From assembly GCA_039621445.1 (NCBI GenBank), contig CP154957.1, forward strand, positions 31,018,399 to 31,082,398: DNA of 64,000 nt, in the 5' to 3' direction. Below are positions 31,166 to 40,450 of this stretch, piece by piece. The notes beneath the pieces are model-generated. The model had not been told where the DNA came from. It was given only the letters and a program-made list of their open reading frames with translations, and did no database searches. A program made the position numbers and the translations under genes. The DNA is from Euglena gracilis (lineage: Eukaryota; Euglenida; Euglenophyceae; Euglenales). Within the stretch, counting starts at the first letter, position 1, and each line of letters begins with the position of its first letter.

Positions 31166-31305
31166 TTTTTGAAAAGCAAAAGCTGGACAGATTTTCCAAG
31201 CGCATTTTTTCTCTACGAGGTGGAAATTTTGGGCCAAGATTTGAGAGATGGCCCGGGAGGGCACGGGTTGATGTGACCCCCCCCCCCAAACGGATCCGTA
31301 AGTAA

Positions 31306-32166
31306 CTTTCCCGTTACGTTTGTGGGAAAAGTGATGAATTGTCATTGCGCGGAACCAATCCCGCGGTTTGCAGGGTTGTTTTTGTTATTTCTGATTTTTA
31401 GGTGTTTGGTCGCGACAAGCAACAGATCACGAAATTAAACAATCCTCCTCAACAAAAAAAAGTTGCAACGTTTCAAAAAACAAAAGAGGGTAACTTGCTC
31501 CTCAAACAGGGATTAAGCAAAAAACGAAACAAAAAAAGGGCCCAACCAACAAAAAAAAGGAGTTTGCTGCTTGTGAAAATGGATCCCTAATGGAAGGCTA
31601 GCCTAAGAATAAAAAAAACCCTGAAGCCTTACAATCAGTGTTCTTGAAGGACGGTTGGTCAAAAAAGTGGTTCGCAAGGGTTGGAGAAGCGAAACCATAA
31701 CACAAAAGTGGTGCAACGGGGCGGAAAACGGTGGGGTGCCGCCGCCGCCCGCCGCCTCACGCCGCGCTCCTTCGCTGCCACGGCCCACGGCGCGTGTGCG
31801 TTGTCGTGTGTTCACACTCACAATATGACATGCGGTTTTTTATCCCCAAACACCACACGACACTCATGCTTATAATGACGCTTTGCGGGCACCCAATGCA
31901 GGTCGGTTTGCAACTGCGAAAGTTGCACGCCGAGGCACAATGGGGCGTAGGCATCATCTCCCCACGGGGTGTGGTGTGGCCTGTTGGGCTGCCCCCCCCC
32001 CCGCCGATTATTTTCGCGGGGTGGCCTTTTGGGTTGCCCTCCCCTCTGTCGTTGCTCTTACCAACCGCACACATACAACTTCATTTTTTCGCAAGCCAAA
32101 TTGTTTCTTTTGTCTGGACCCCTTCTTTTTTACTTTCGTTTTTTAAAATCTCCCCGAGATTTTTCT
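31306..32166. other. 3' non-coding part of the 6.1-kb element
   Basis: No gene is recognised. A GTAAC/GTTAC hairpin lies near 31303, there is an A-rich stretch at 31430-31570, and a GC-rich CCGCCGCC block lies near 31740-31790. Confidence 0.45.
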
Positions 32167-32177
32167 AAGTGGGGGAG
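32167..32177 (+). promoter_or_regulatory. Polypurine tract of the 6.1-kb element
   Basis: AAGTGGGGGAG directly precedes the TGTAAAGG start of the right LTR. Confidence 0.7.
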
Positions 32178-32479
32178 TGTAAAGGGATCCTAATCCAAAA
32201 ATTGGCCAAAATTTGCCTGAGTGGGGCCGAAAATCACTGAAACACCACTTTTTGGTTTTCAGTCGAACTTAACCTAGGGGAAAGGTTCTTATGGTTCGGC
32301 TTGAAGGCCTGAGCTCAATTTTTGACCTTGCCGGGCCGATTCTTTGAAATTTTCAAGACCGGCCGACCAATTTTCCACAGTACGATTTGCCATTTTTCTC
32401 CTAATTAACCTAAGAAAGTCCCCACTCGAACCCACCAATTTCAGACCAATCTCACACACAGGGTTCTTAGCCCATACCA
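32178..32479 (+). repeat. Right LTR of the 6.1-kb element
   Basis: This is the partner of 26375-26675. It is preceded by a purine tract and followed directly by the right 59-bp flanking duplication. Confidence 0.85.
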
Positions 32480-32537
32480 TCAAGGAGTCCAGCTCCGAGC
32501 TATGAAGGTGCAGTTGAAGAACCGGAAGAACCGTTGC
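32479..32537 (+). repeat. 59-bp flanking duplication, right copy
   Basis: It matches 26316-26374 with three mismatches. The coding phase continues from it into the relic pol sequence. Confidence 0.85.
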
Positions 32538-33183
32538 AGCCATTCAGGAGGAGAAATGTGGTGATGGAGACCAGACCATAACCAGAAGAACCAGAATCAG
32601 AACCAGCAGCAGATGAGGAGTACTACGAGGTGGACGAGGCAGCCCAGACCAAGTGGAAGAGGAAGAAGGATCAAGAGGCAGTACATCTCAGAGGAGTACA
32701 CCGTGCGCTGGGATTTCATTGACCTGATCCTGGACAAGTTCAAGATTCGGCAAGAAGGTGTGCAATAGCATTTGCATCATGGGAATATGCAAGGTTCCCC
32801 AAATTCTGGACAGGGAAGACAATGCATTTGCGAGGACATGAACAAGCGAAAAGATGTGGGCCGATCCACCGTGGACGCTGATGAATCAGGTCATCCTCAA
32901 GCTCATCGCGGACGAGGTGCAGGAAATGGTGCTGATTGCACCAGAGTGGCGTACAACAAAATGGTCGCCAATGCTGCAGAAGATGGCAGTGAAGTTTATC
33001 GTCTTCGAGGAAGGAACCCGGTTCTTCGAGATCTGGGACCAGCAGGCTGGCCAGATGCAGCCGACTGGGCCATTGCGTTGGCCAGTCCGGGCGTGCTTGG
33101 TCCGGTACCCAAGATTCCAGGAGGAGACCCTGAAGGACATGCCCCCAGGAGATGAAGGAGCGACGTCCAGAGCCCGTAGGTGA
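32538..33183 (+). pseudogene. Retroelement pol relic: C-terminal methyltransferase-like region
   Basis: Pieces in different frames follow one another: EEYTVRWDFIDLILDKFKI, then a segment with FASWEYARFPKFWTGKTMHL (about 32765-32830), then from 32854 MWADPPWTLMNQVILKLIAD and LIAPEWRTTKWSPMLQKM. The DPPW followed about 25 residues later by (V/A)P-x-W and W-x-P-x-L is the same pattern as NPPW with VTPYW in the DIRS element at about 1200-1340. It marks the methyltransferase-like domain of retroelement polyproteins. Several frame changes show an inactive relic. It is the right half of the region interrupted at 26375. Confidence 0.65.
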
Positions 33184-33261
33184 AGGGGAGATGAACGTGG
33201 TCTCTCCGAGGCGAGCAAGAGGAGATGTCGTCGACAACGGTATCAGTGGTTTGCGGTGACG

Positions 33262-33805
33262 TGGGAATGAGGCGGTGTAGACCAGGTGTTGCCTGCCCTC
33301 CCCCTCCAAGCCTAATCCCCCTCCTCTGTGAGACCAGTGTCCAAGATCCCCGAGTAGGAAAAGAAGGATTTCAGCATGCATCTTCAATTGTGCACGTACT
33401 GCCTGCTTCAGCACACAAAGAATGCCTGAAAATTCCAGGTGTTGTGATGTCGACAATCGTAGGATGCTCAGGGCGGTTCGGCTGCCCGTCGCCGAAGATG
33501 GATCGTTGGATGGGTTGGAGTGTGGTGGTGTGGACCCGAGGGTTGCCTGCCCCCCAATTTCAATTCAGTGGAATCGGATCAGATCTGCAGAATGGTTGAC
33601 ATAGTGATGGCGGTGTATACCTGCGGGTTGCCTGCCCGGTGTTTCCTGTTCGCTGTGAATTGGAAGCAGATTTGCATGAATCACAGGTGTGTGTGGCGGT
33701 GTGAACACCGTGTTACCTGCCCCTTCCTCGATGAGGGAATTGTGATCCTGGGATCTTGATCGAGAGTGGCAGTGTGAACTTCTCATGTTACCTGCCCCCG
33801 TTCCT
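33262..33805 (+). repeat. Degenerate ~85-bp minisatellite
   Basis: Related blocks of the form GGTGTGRAC followed a few bases later by GTTGCCTGCCC or GTTACCTGCCC occur at about 33269, 33524, 33607, 33694 and 33767, with a weaker trace near 33392. Spacings are about 73-87 bp or a multiple (255). No protein-coding signal is seen. Confidence 0.6.
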
Positions 33806-34118
33806 CATTCGCTATTTGGACATTGTTCGAAGTGGTGACCCTGGACTACGGTTTTAATCCCCAGACTTAGAGTGTGCTGTACGTTACTCTCCACCCCCCC
33901 AAAAAAAATTCGGCCACACCCCAGAAAAGGAAGAACGAGCGCCGATGCTGAAGGCCTTTGGTCCGCCCCCCCAGGGGGCCCAAAAACTCCAGGCCTCGGG
34001 CCCACTGAGGACGAGGCCCCCCACACGAAGCCAAAGTCTTCGGGGCCAAAAAAGGGCCCAAACACTTCTACGGGGCCGCCTTATAATTGCCGAAAGCGGT
34101 ACGCAAGCGGTCCTGGAG
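33806..34118. other. No gene recognised
   Basis: The stretch is C-rich, with CCCCCCAAAAAAAA near 33895. Six-frame translation shows only low-complexity frames. Confidence 0.4.
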
Positions 34119-34412
34119 GGGAGTGTTGGCGGCGGCACCTGGGGTGCGGCGCCGCGCGAGACAAAAAAAAACAGAAAAGACCATCCGCGGAATCTTCCGA
34201 TTTGCGGAAATTCCTACTTCGGGCCCTGTATATGACCTCCCCCATGTATGTGGGTACAAGCCTGAACACTTCACCCAAAGATGTCACATACAAGTCTTGG
34301 TGCATGACTGGCATTTGGAAGGCGCCGGAAAAGCCTCCGCGACCGCCAAGGACCCGGTAGGTGGAGGGCCCGGGATGTCCTCGACTTCGTGGAAAACCAC
34401 CGACAGTGGGGG
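34119..34412. repeat. Dispersed repeat, order B-A
   Basis: Block B (34119-34340) precedes block A (34344-34412), whereas at 25795-26100 the order is A-B. Identity is high over both blocks. Confidence 0.75.
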
Positions 34413-34540
34413 GGATTTTTCCGGGTGGGGCCTGTGCTTTCTCCGGGGGTTGATGGGCTCAAGCTAACCCCTGTGTGTTCGTTTTTTAAGGGGTTCAGAA
34501 TTTCTGGTTGAAAAATAAAAATCTTCCGTTTTGAAGGAAA

Positions 34541-34680
<140 letters not shown>

Positions 34681-34689
34681 TTTACCACG

Positions 34690-35877
34690 TGGGTTTCCCT
34701 TGCCTTTCCCTTTCCCCCTCCCCCCTCCCTTGGCCTCCTGTCCCCCGGTGGCTGCCCGTCTGTCTGGCGCACTGGGCTGCCCCTTCCCTTTCCCCCTCCC
34801 CCCTCCCTTGGCCTTCGGTCCTCCGGTGGCTGCCCGTCTGTCTGGCGCGCTGGGCTGCCCCTTCCCCCTCCCCCCTCCCTTGCCTGCTGGTGGGTGTGTG
34901 GCGGTTCCCGTGCGTGCGTGCGTTCTGGGGGGGCGGCGCTCCCCCCATGGGCTCCGCACGCGTTTCACGCCACCCCCGGACCCCGCGCCAGGGCCCGGGG
35001 GCCCGGGGATGCCACCGCCGGCGAGCCCCCCACCCCCAGGGCCCCGTCGGCGTGGTACACCTCGTTCTGGTACCCGCATGACGGGCACGGATGGCAGGTT
35101 CCGTGCCCGGCACGCGGGTTTCGGGGATCTCCGTGGCCGTGTCGATCTTGGGCTCCGTCGCCTCGTCCTCGGCCTCGTCCTCCCCGTCCTCCGCGTCCTC
35201 CTCGTTGCTCTGGTGGCAGCTGCCTGCTCGTATGGCGGCTTCGGGGTTCCAACCCAATGGATCTCTTCCGCCCCCGGCGTTGTTGCTGTGGCTGCAGGGG
35301 GGCCCAGGGGTTGTCGTCCCTTAGGTCCGTTCGTTGCTGCTGCTGCTGCGGGGGCGGATTTTGCCGCCATTGGTCGAGCTCTTGCTGCATTTCTTGCAGC
35401 GCTCGTTGGAGCCCTTGGAGGCGCTTTTGGAGGCGTTTTCGGCCGGTGCTTTGTGCTGTTTGCCAGCCCTCTCCTTGGGGTTGGCCCTGCCGGCTTCCTT
35501 GTGGGGTGACGTTTCCTTTGCCACCCTTGCCTCCTTTCCTGGGCTGTGTCTGCCCATTTTCCTGTTTGTTGTCCTCCTCGCTGGGCCCCCCCTTTTGGGT
35601 TGGGCTGTTGGTACCCTCTTTGGGGTGGTCCGGGGTTCTTTGCTTCCCCGATCCGTGCCCCTTTCTTCCAGTCGTGCTGGTCTTGGCTTCTGCTTCTGGG
35701 GCACGGTTCTTCTGCTCCTTCGTCCCGCTTGACGGCGTGTCGGGCCACGCCCTGCCAGTGATTGGCAGGTACCCCTGGAGATCCGCCCCAGGTCGGTTGC
35801 GGGTTCTTAGGCTGGCGCCCCGCCTGCCACCCGGGGCAGAGGTCCTCTGCGCCGGGCAGGCCGTCATTGCCTGGCAT
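34690..35877 (-). CDS. RIGEAK element ORF, second part
   Basis: The frame (444 codons if read through the GA tract, which I exclude) starts next to a second WGGSPGVPANHWQGVARHAV block. It continues with DWKKGARIGEAKNPGPPQRG, then a Lys/Arg/Gln-rich basic region (KAGPTPRRG) and Pro-rich text. It repeats the module at the end of the first part: WGGSPGVPA then RIGEAK-PGP. A basic nucleic-acid-binding protein is possible. The other minus-strand frames over the same DNA look equally open because of the high GC content, so the frame choice rests on the conserved motif in both copies. Confidence 0.45.
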
Positions 35878-35880
35878 GCC

Positions 35881-37932
35881 TTAGATTTGTGCTGTCCTGG
35901 TTGTGGTGGGTTCTGTTTTGTGGGGGTCCCGATTGACGGCGTGCCGGGACACGCCCTGCCGGTGATCGGCAGGTACCCCTGGAGAGCCGCCCCAGGCCGG
36001 TTGCGGGTGATTCTTTGGGCTCCCCGCTTGCCCCTCGGGGGGGTCCGCTGCCGACCCTTCCTCTTCTGGGCCTGGCTGCTTCGCCTCCCCGATGCGCTGG
36101 CCTTCCTGCCAGTCGTGGCTGGTGGGTTCTCCACCTTCGTCTTCCGCTCCGGTGTGGGACCTCCGCCTCTCTTCTCGCGTGCTGCTGGCTTGGCCTTCTG
36201 CTTGGGTTGGTGGGCCTTCGTTCTCCCTCGCCTTCCATCGGCGGATCTCGTCCCTCCGCTTGTCGGCGACGGCTGCCCACACTTGGTCTTGGAGGCTTTG
36301 GTCCCACCCCTGCCACATCTCGTGGCGGTCGCTTGCTTTGGGCGTGGCCTTGAAGCGCTCGTACTGCTCCCGCCACTCTGCCGGCCACTCGGCCAAGCGC
36401 GTGTACAGCCTCTTCTTGCGTTGGCTTGGTTGGGTTGCCTGCGAGGCGTCGTCCCCTTCGGTGGGCTGTGGTGTGGCCGCCTCCTCCACCACCACCGACA
36501 CTGGGCGCTTGTTGCCCAGGAGTCGGTCTGTGGCCATGGGGTCGCTTCTTGCCGGTGCCTCCTCGGTGGCTGTGGTGCTTTGTGCTTCCTGCGTGGGGGT
36601 GGCGCTCGGTGGCGGTGTGGCGCTTGTTGTTGGTGTTGGTAGGGCCGGCGTGCTGCTTGCCGCTGCTGCTGCTGCTGCGTGCACGGGGCTGGTGCTGCCG
36701 GGTGGTGCTGCTGGCGTGGCGGTGGTGCTGGCCCCTTCCGTTGCGGGTGGCCGTAGGTTGCTGCTTGGCGGTGGTGCTGCTCCTGCCGGGGTGGTGCCTG
36801 CTGCGGGCGATGTGGGTGTGGCGGCGGTGGGTGCGTCTTCGATCGCCAGCGTGGCGCGGTGGGTGAGGTGGCGGCTCTCTTGCTGCTGCTGTTGCTGCTG
36901 CCAGATCCATCGCACCATTTCGATGAGCAGTGCCCGTTGGGGGTCCACTGCTCCTTCCGCCGGGTAGGGCTGTGGTCGCCCCATCTCCCGCTGCCACCGG
37001 GCCCTTGTCGGCCCGGTGGTGCTGCTGACCGCTTGGATCAGCCGTTGGACTGGCATGGGCAGCTGTGCGCTCGCCACCCGGAGCAGCGCGGTCACTGCCC
37101 CGGTGTCCAGCCCCGGCAGCAGGAGCGGGCGTTCCACTGGCACCAGGCGCTCCACGTGCACCGGCACCGGGTACGGTGTGGGCACTGCGCGCTCCACGAC
37201 CACCGGCACGGGTACGTGGTACGGCACTGGGATCTGTACCGGCACCACGCGCTCGACGTACACCGGCACGGGACAGGGGGTGGGCACCGGCACCGGCACC
37301 GGGTACGGTTGGGGCACCTGGACCACTTGCAGCGGCTGGTACTGTGGTTGTTGGCGGCTGCTGGCTGGTTGGCGTCGCCGCTGATGTCTGTGGTGGTGGG
37401 TGGGGAAGCGGGCTCGTGCTCGCGGGGCGTGCGGGGGAGGCTGGCTGTGCTCTCGCGAGAGGAGCGCGAGAGAGGGGCTGCTGGCACCTCGAAGGCGCGG
37501 AGCCCCATCGCTTTCTCTCTCCTCTCGACACGAGCTCTGCGCTTCTCTCCTCTCTCTCTCCCCCTCCGCCACGCGGTTGTGGTATGGTGGAGCCGGCTGT
37601 TTCGGATCGCCGGTCCTGTCGATGCCCCCGACGCCTGGTGGGGGGACCGCCTGGGACGGGCGCTGTCCGCGGGTGGGCGCGTCATGCCCCGGGGTATGCG
37701 GACCCAGGGCCACCCACGGCTCCCGGCGGCCCCCCGTCGGGTCGTGGGGGGCGTGGTCGTTGGGGGCGCCCCCTCCCCTGTGGGGCGGTCCCGCGTGTTG
37801 GGGTCCCGCGGGGGTCTTCTCCACCCGTCCCGAGGAACGGCCCAGGAACTCCGGTTGCCAGGAGCGGGCCCGGGGGCCACTCGCCTTCTCCTTGGCGTGA
37901 AGGTTGTCACACTCTGGGATACTCTGGTCCAC
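35881..37932 (-). CDS. RIGEAK element ORF, first part
   Basis: This is a 683-codon frame. The N-terminal third is Pro/Arg/Gly-rich. Around 37130-37310 it encodes VP-rich repeats (VPVPVPTPCPVPVYVERVVP and similar), then a segment with a glutamine run (QQQQQQQ) and a Pro/Ala/Thr-rich linker. Near the end a charged helical segment with W residues (YERFKATPKASDRHEMWQGW) is followed by DWQEGQRIGEAKQPGP and WGGSPGVPADHRQGVSRHAV. A second, similar RIGEAK unit follows downstream in another frame. From memory, RIGEA-x-NPGP-like text recurs in repetitive ORFs of microalgae; I cannot verify this here. The function is unknown. Confidence 0.55.
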   Translation of the reverse strand: MDQSIPECDNLHAKEKASGPRARSWQPEFLGRSSGRVEKTPAGPQHAGPPHRGGGAPNDHAPHDPTGGRREPWVALGPHTPGHDAPTRGQRPSQAVPPPGVGGIDRTGDPKQPAPPYHNRVAEGERERREAQSSCREERESDGAPRLRGASSPSLALLSREHSQPPPHAPRARARFPTHHHRHQRRRQPASSRQQPQYQPLQVVQVPQPYPVPVPVPTPCPVPVYVERVVPVQIPVPYHVPVPVVVERAVPTPYPVPVHVERLVPVERPLLLPGLDTGAVTALLRVASAQLPMPVQRLIQAVSSTTGPTRARWQREMGRPQPYPAEGAVDPQRALLIEMVRWIWQQQQQQQESRHLTHRATLAIEDAPTAATPTSPAAGTTPAGAAPPPSSNLRPPATEGASTTATPAAPPGSTSPVHAAAAAAASSTPALPTPTTSATPPPSATPTQEAQSTTATEEAPARSDPMATDRLLGNKRPVSVVVEEAATPQPTEGDDASQATQPSQRKKRLYTRLAEWPAEWREQYERFKATPKASDRHEMWQGWDQSLQDQVWAAVADKRRDEIRRWKARENEGPPTQAEGQASSTREERRRSHTGAEDEGGEPTSHDWQEGQRIGEAKQPGPEEEGSAADPPEGQAGSPKNHPQPAWGGSPGVPADHRQGVSRHAVNRDPHKTEPTTTRTAQI

Positions 37933-38200
37933 GGCCGGCGCCGATTGGGGGTCCTGGCACCCCGTCAGCCCGCTCCTTCACCCAGAGATGGGCCAGCCTT
38001 CCCGGAGCTACAGCCCGCATGCCACTTGCTTCGACCGCAAGGTATGGGGAGCCCGACCCGCGACCACCAGGAGGGTCACGGGCTTCACCCACACGTGGCT
38101 TTTCCTCTGTGCCGACTTGCACTGGAGGCTGTGCGGGCGGGGTTTGCGCTCGAGTCCTTGCGGCCGAGAAGCACCACTCGGTTGGCGTGGGGTGGCCTAG

Positions 38201-38636
38201 CTGATGTTTGTAAACCGCGTCAGCTGCGGGAGCCATATTCTTTTCGCAGTGGGCGGTCGGCGTCGGCTCACCCCGACTCTAGCCCTAGCGTCTTGGGCTG
38301 GGTGGGGAAGCGTGTCCATGCGCCTGGCCTGGAAGGCCGCAAGCGGTAGTTCCGGAGGAAGGCCGGGACTGCCACCCGTTGTGGGGTCCGCGGTTCCCGC
38401 TCTCCCTTTTCCGCACACAGCGGTAAAGAGCCAGGCTTTCGGATCCAGCGGGCCTCCTGTCGATGCCCCCGACGCCCGGCTGGTCAGACCGCCTGGCGGG
38501 GCGCTCGCTGCGTGGACGTCATGGACCCGTATTCGGACCCTCACCCACGGCTCCTCCAGGCAGGCTCCCTGGGCACCAGGAGAGCGGCTCCGCGTGTTCC
38601 TGGCCCTCGGGAGCTGCCTCACCGCGGCCCCTCACT
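38201..38636. repeat. Third partial copy of the RIGEAK element 5' region
   Basis: The part 38400-38636 matches 40446-40700 (CCGCACACAGCGGTAAA near its left edge, GTCGATGCCCCCGACGCC further on). 38201-38400 shows no gene. Confidence 0.6.
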
Positions 38637-38656
38637 CTCTCTCTCTCTCCTTTGTG

Positions 38657-38690
<34 letters not shown>
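38637..38690. repeat. (CT)n microsatellite
   Basis: This is an interrupted CT run directly left of repeat copy 2. Confidence 0.9.
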
Positions 38691-38695
<5 letters not shown>

Positions 38696-40370
38696 CGTGG
38701 GTTTCCCTTGCCTTTCCCTTTCCCCCTTCCCCCTCCCTTCGCCTCCCTTCCCTCGCTTTCTTCCCCCCTGTCTGGCGCCCTGGGTTTCCCCTTCCCTTTC
38801 CCCCTCCCCCCCCCTTGGCCTCCCTCCGGTCCTCCGGGGGGCTGCCCGTCTGTCTGGCGCGCTGGGCTGCCCCCTCTCTTTCACCACTCCGTTGCCCGCT
38901 GGTTGGCGTGTGGCGTTCCCCGTGCGTGCGTGCGTGCTGGGGGGGCGGCGCTCCCCCCATGGGCTCCGCACGCCTTTCACGCCACCCCCGGACCCCGCGC
39001 CAGGGCCCGGGGGCCCGGGGATGCCACCGCCGGCGAGCCCCCCACCCCCCAGGGCCCCGTCGGCGTGGTACACCTCGTTCTGGTACCCGCATGACGGGCT
39101 GCCCGGCACGCGGGTTTCGGGGATCTCCGTGGCCGTGTCGATCTTGGGCTCCGTCGCCTCGTCCTCGGCCTCGTCCTCCCCGTCCTCCGCGTCCTCCTCG
39201 TTGCTCTGGCGGCTGCCTGCTCGCTTGGCGGCTTGGGGATTCAAACCCAATGGATCTCTTCCGCCCCCGGCGTTGTTGCTGTGGCTGCAGGGGGGCCCAG
39301 GGGTTGTCGTCCCTTAGGTCCGGTCGTTGCTGCTGCTGCTGCGGGGGCGGATTCTGCCGCCATTGGTCGAGCTCTTGCTGCATTTCTTGCAGCGCTCGTT
39401 GGAGCCCTTGGAGGCGCTTTTGGAGGCGTTTTCGGCCGGTGCTTTGTGCTGTTTGCCAGCCCTCTCCTTGGGGTTGGCCCTGCCGGCTTCCTTGTGGGGT
39501 GACGTTTCCTTTGCCACCCTTGCCTCCTTTCCTGGGCTGTGTCTGTCCTTTTCCTGTTTGTTGTCCTCCTCGCTGGGCCCCCCCTTTTGGGTTGGGCTGT
39601 TGGTACCCTCTTTGGGGTGGTCCGGGGTTCTTTGCTTCCCCGATCCGTGCCCCTTTCTTCCAGTCGTGCTGGTCTTGGCTTCTGCTTCTGGGGCACGGTT
39701 CTTCTGCTCCTTCGTCCCGCTTGACGGCGTGTCGGGCCACGCCCTGCCAGTGATTGGCAGGTACCCCTGGAGATCCGCCCCAGGTCGGTTGCGGGTTCTT
39801 AGGCTGGCGCCCCGCCTGCCACCCGGGGCAGAGGTCCTCTGCGCCGGGCAGGCCGTCATTGCCTGGCATGCCTGTGATTGTGTCGGTGCTGGTGGGTTCT
39901 GTTTTGTTGGGGTCCCGATTGACGGCGTGCCGGGACACGCCCTGCCGGTGATCGGCAGGTACCCCTGGAGAGCCGCCCCAGGCCGGTCGCGGGTGATTCT
40001 TTGGGCTCCCCGCTTGCCCCTCGGGGGGGTCCGCTGCCGACCCTTCCTCTTCTGGGCCTGGCTGCTTCGCCTCCCCGATGCGCTGGCCTTCCTGCCAGTC
40101 GTGGCTGGTGGGTTCTCCACCTTCGTCTTCCGCTCCGGTGTGGGACCTCCGCCTCTCTTCTCGCGTGCTTCTGGCTTGGCCTTCTGCTTGGGTTGGTGGG
40201 CCTTCGTTCTCCCTCGCCTTCCATCGGCGGATCTCGTCCCTCCGCTTGTCGGCGACGGCTGCCCACACTTGGTCTTGGAGGCTTTGGTCCCACCCCTGCC
40301 ACATCTCGTGGCGGTCGCTTGCTTTGGGCGTGGCCTTGAACCGCTCGTACTGCTCCCGCCACTCTGCCGG

Positions 40371-40372
<2 letters not shown>
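38691..40372 (-). CDS. RIGEAK element ORF in copy 2
   Basis: A single minus-strand frame contains both modules in order: RIGEAKQPGP with WGGSPGVPADHRQGV, then WGGSPGVPANHWQGV with RIGEAKNPGP. In copy 1 the two lie in separate frames, so copy 2 shows the likely original fusion. The basic Gln/Arg-rich tail follows. The frame extends through the GA tract on both sides, which is not likely to be meaningful coding. The function is unknown. Confidence 0.5.

Positions 40373-40450
<78 letters not shown>
40373..40450. repeat. (CT)n microsatellite
   Basis: A perfect CT run of about 75 bp joins the two parts of copy 2. Confidence 0.95.

Larger units (their letters stand above)
26375..32479 (+). mobile_element. 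6.1-kb non-autonomous LTR retrotransposon
   Basis: LTRs at 26375-26675 and 32178-32479 begin TGTAAAGG and end CATACCA; about 20 differences give roughly 93% identity. A purine tract (AAGTGGGGGAG) ends at 32177 against the right LTR. The interior has several plus-strand frames, one with a degenerate zinc knuckle. I find no protease, reverse transcriptase or integrase motif, so it would depend on another element for movement. It is inserted within an acidic-linker coding region of an older retroelement. Confidence 0.85.
34681..38200 (-). mobile_element. RIGEAK-type repeat element, copy 1
   Basis: This GC-rich block shares 34690-36400 with 38690-40372 and shares its 5' part (37600-38170) with 40450-41070, mostly at very high identity. 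Read on the minus strand it has long open frames and ends in (GA)n. Two copies with microsatellite tails suggest a non-LTR or non-autonomous retroelement. I find no reverse transcriptase or endonuclease in it, so the class is inferred. Confidence 0.6.

Noticed and set aside
34690-37932. Functional 2A peptide at NPGP
   Set aside because: The residues before NPGP do not meet the D-(V/I)-E-x consensus, and one of the two units has QPGP; kept only as a resemblance.
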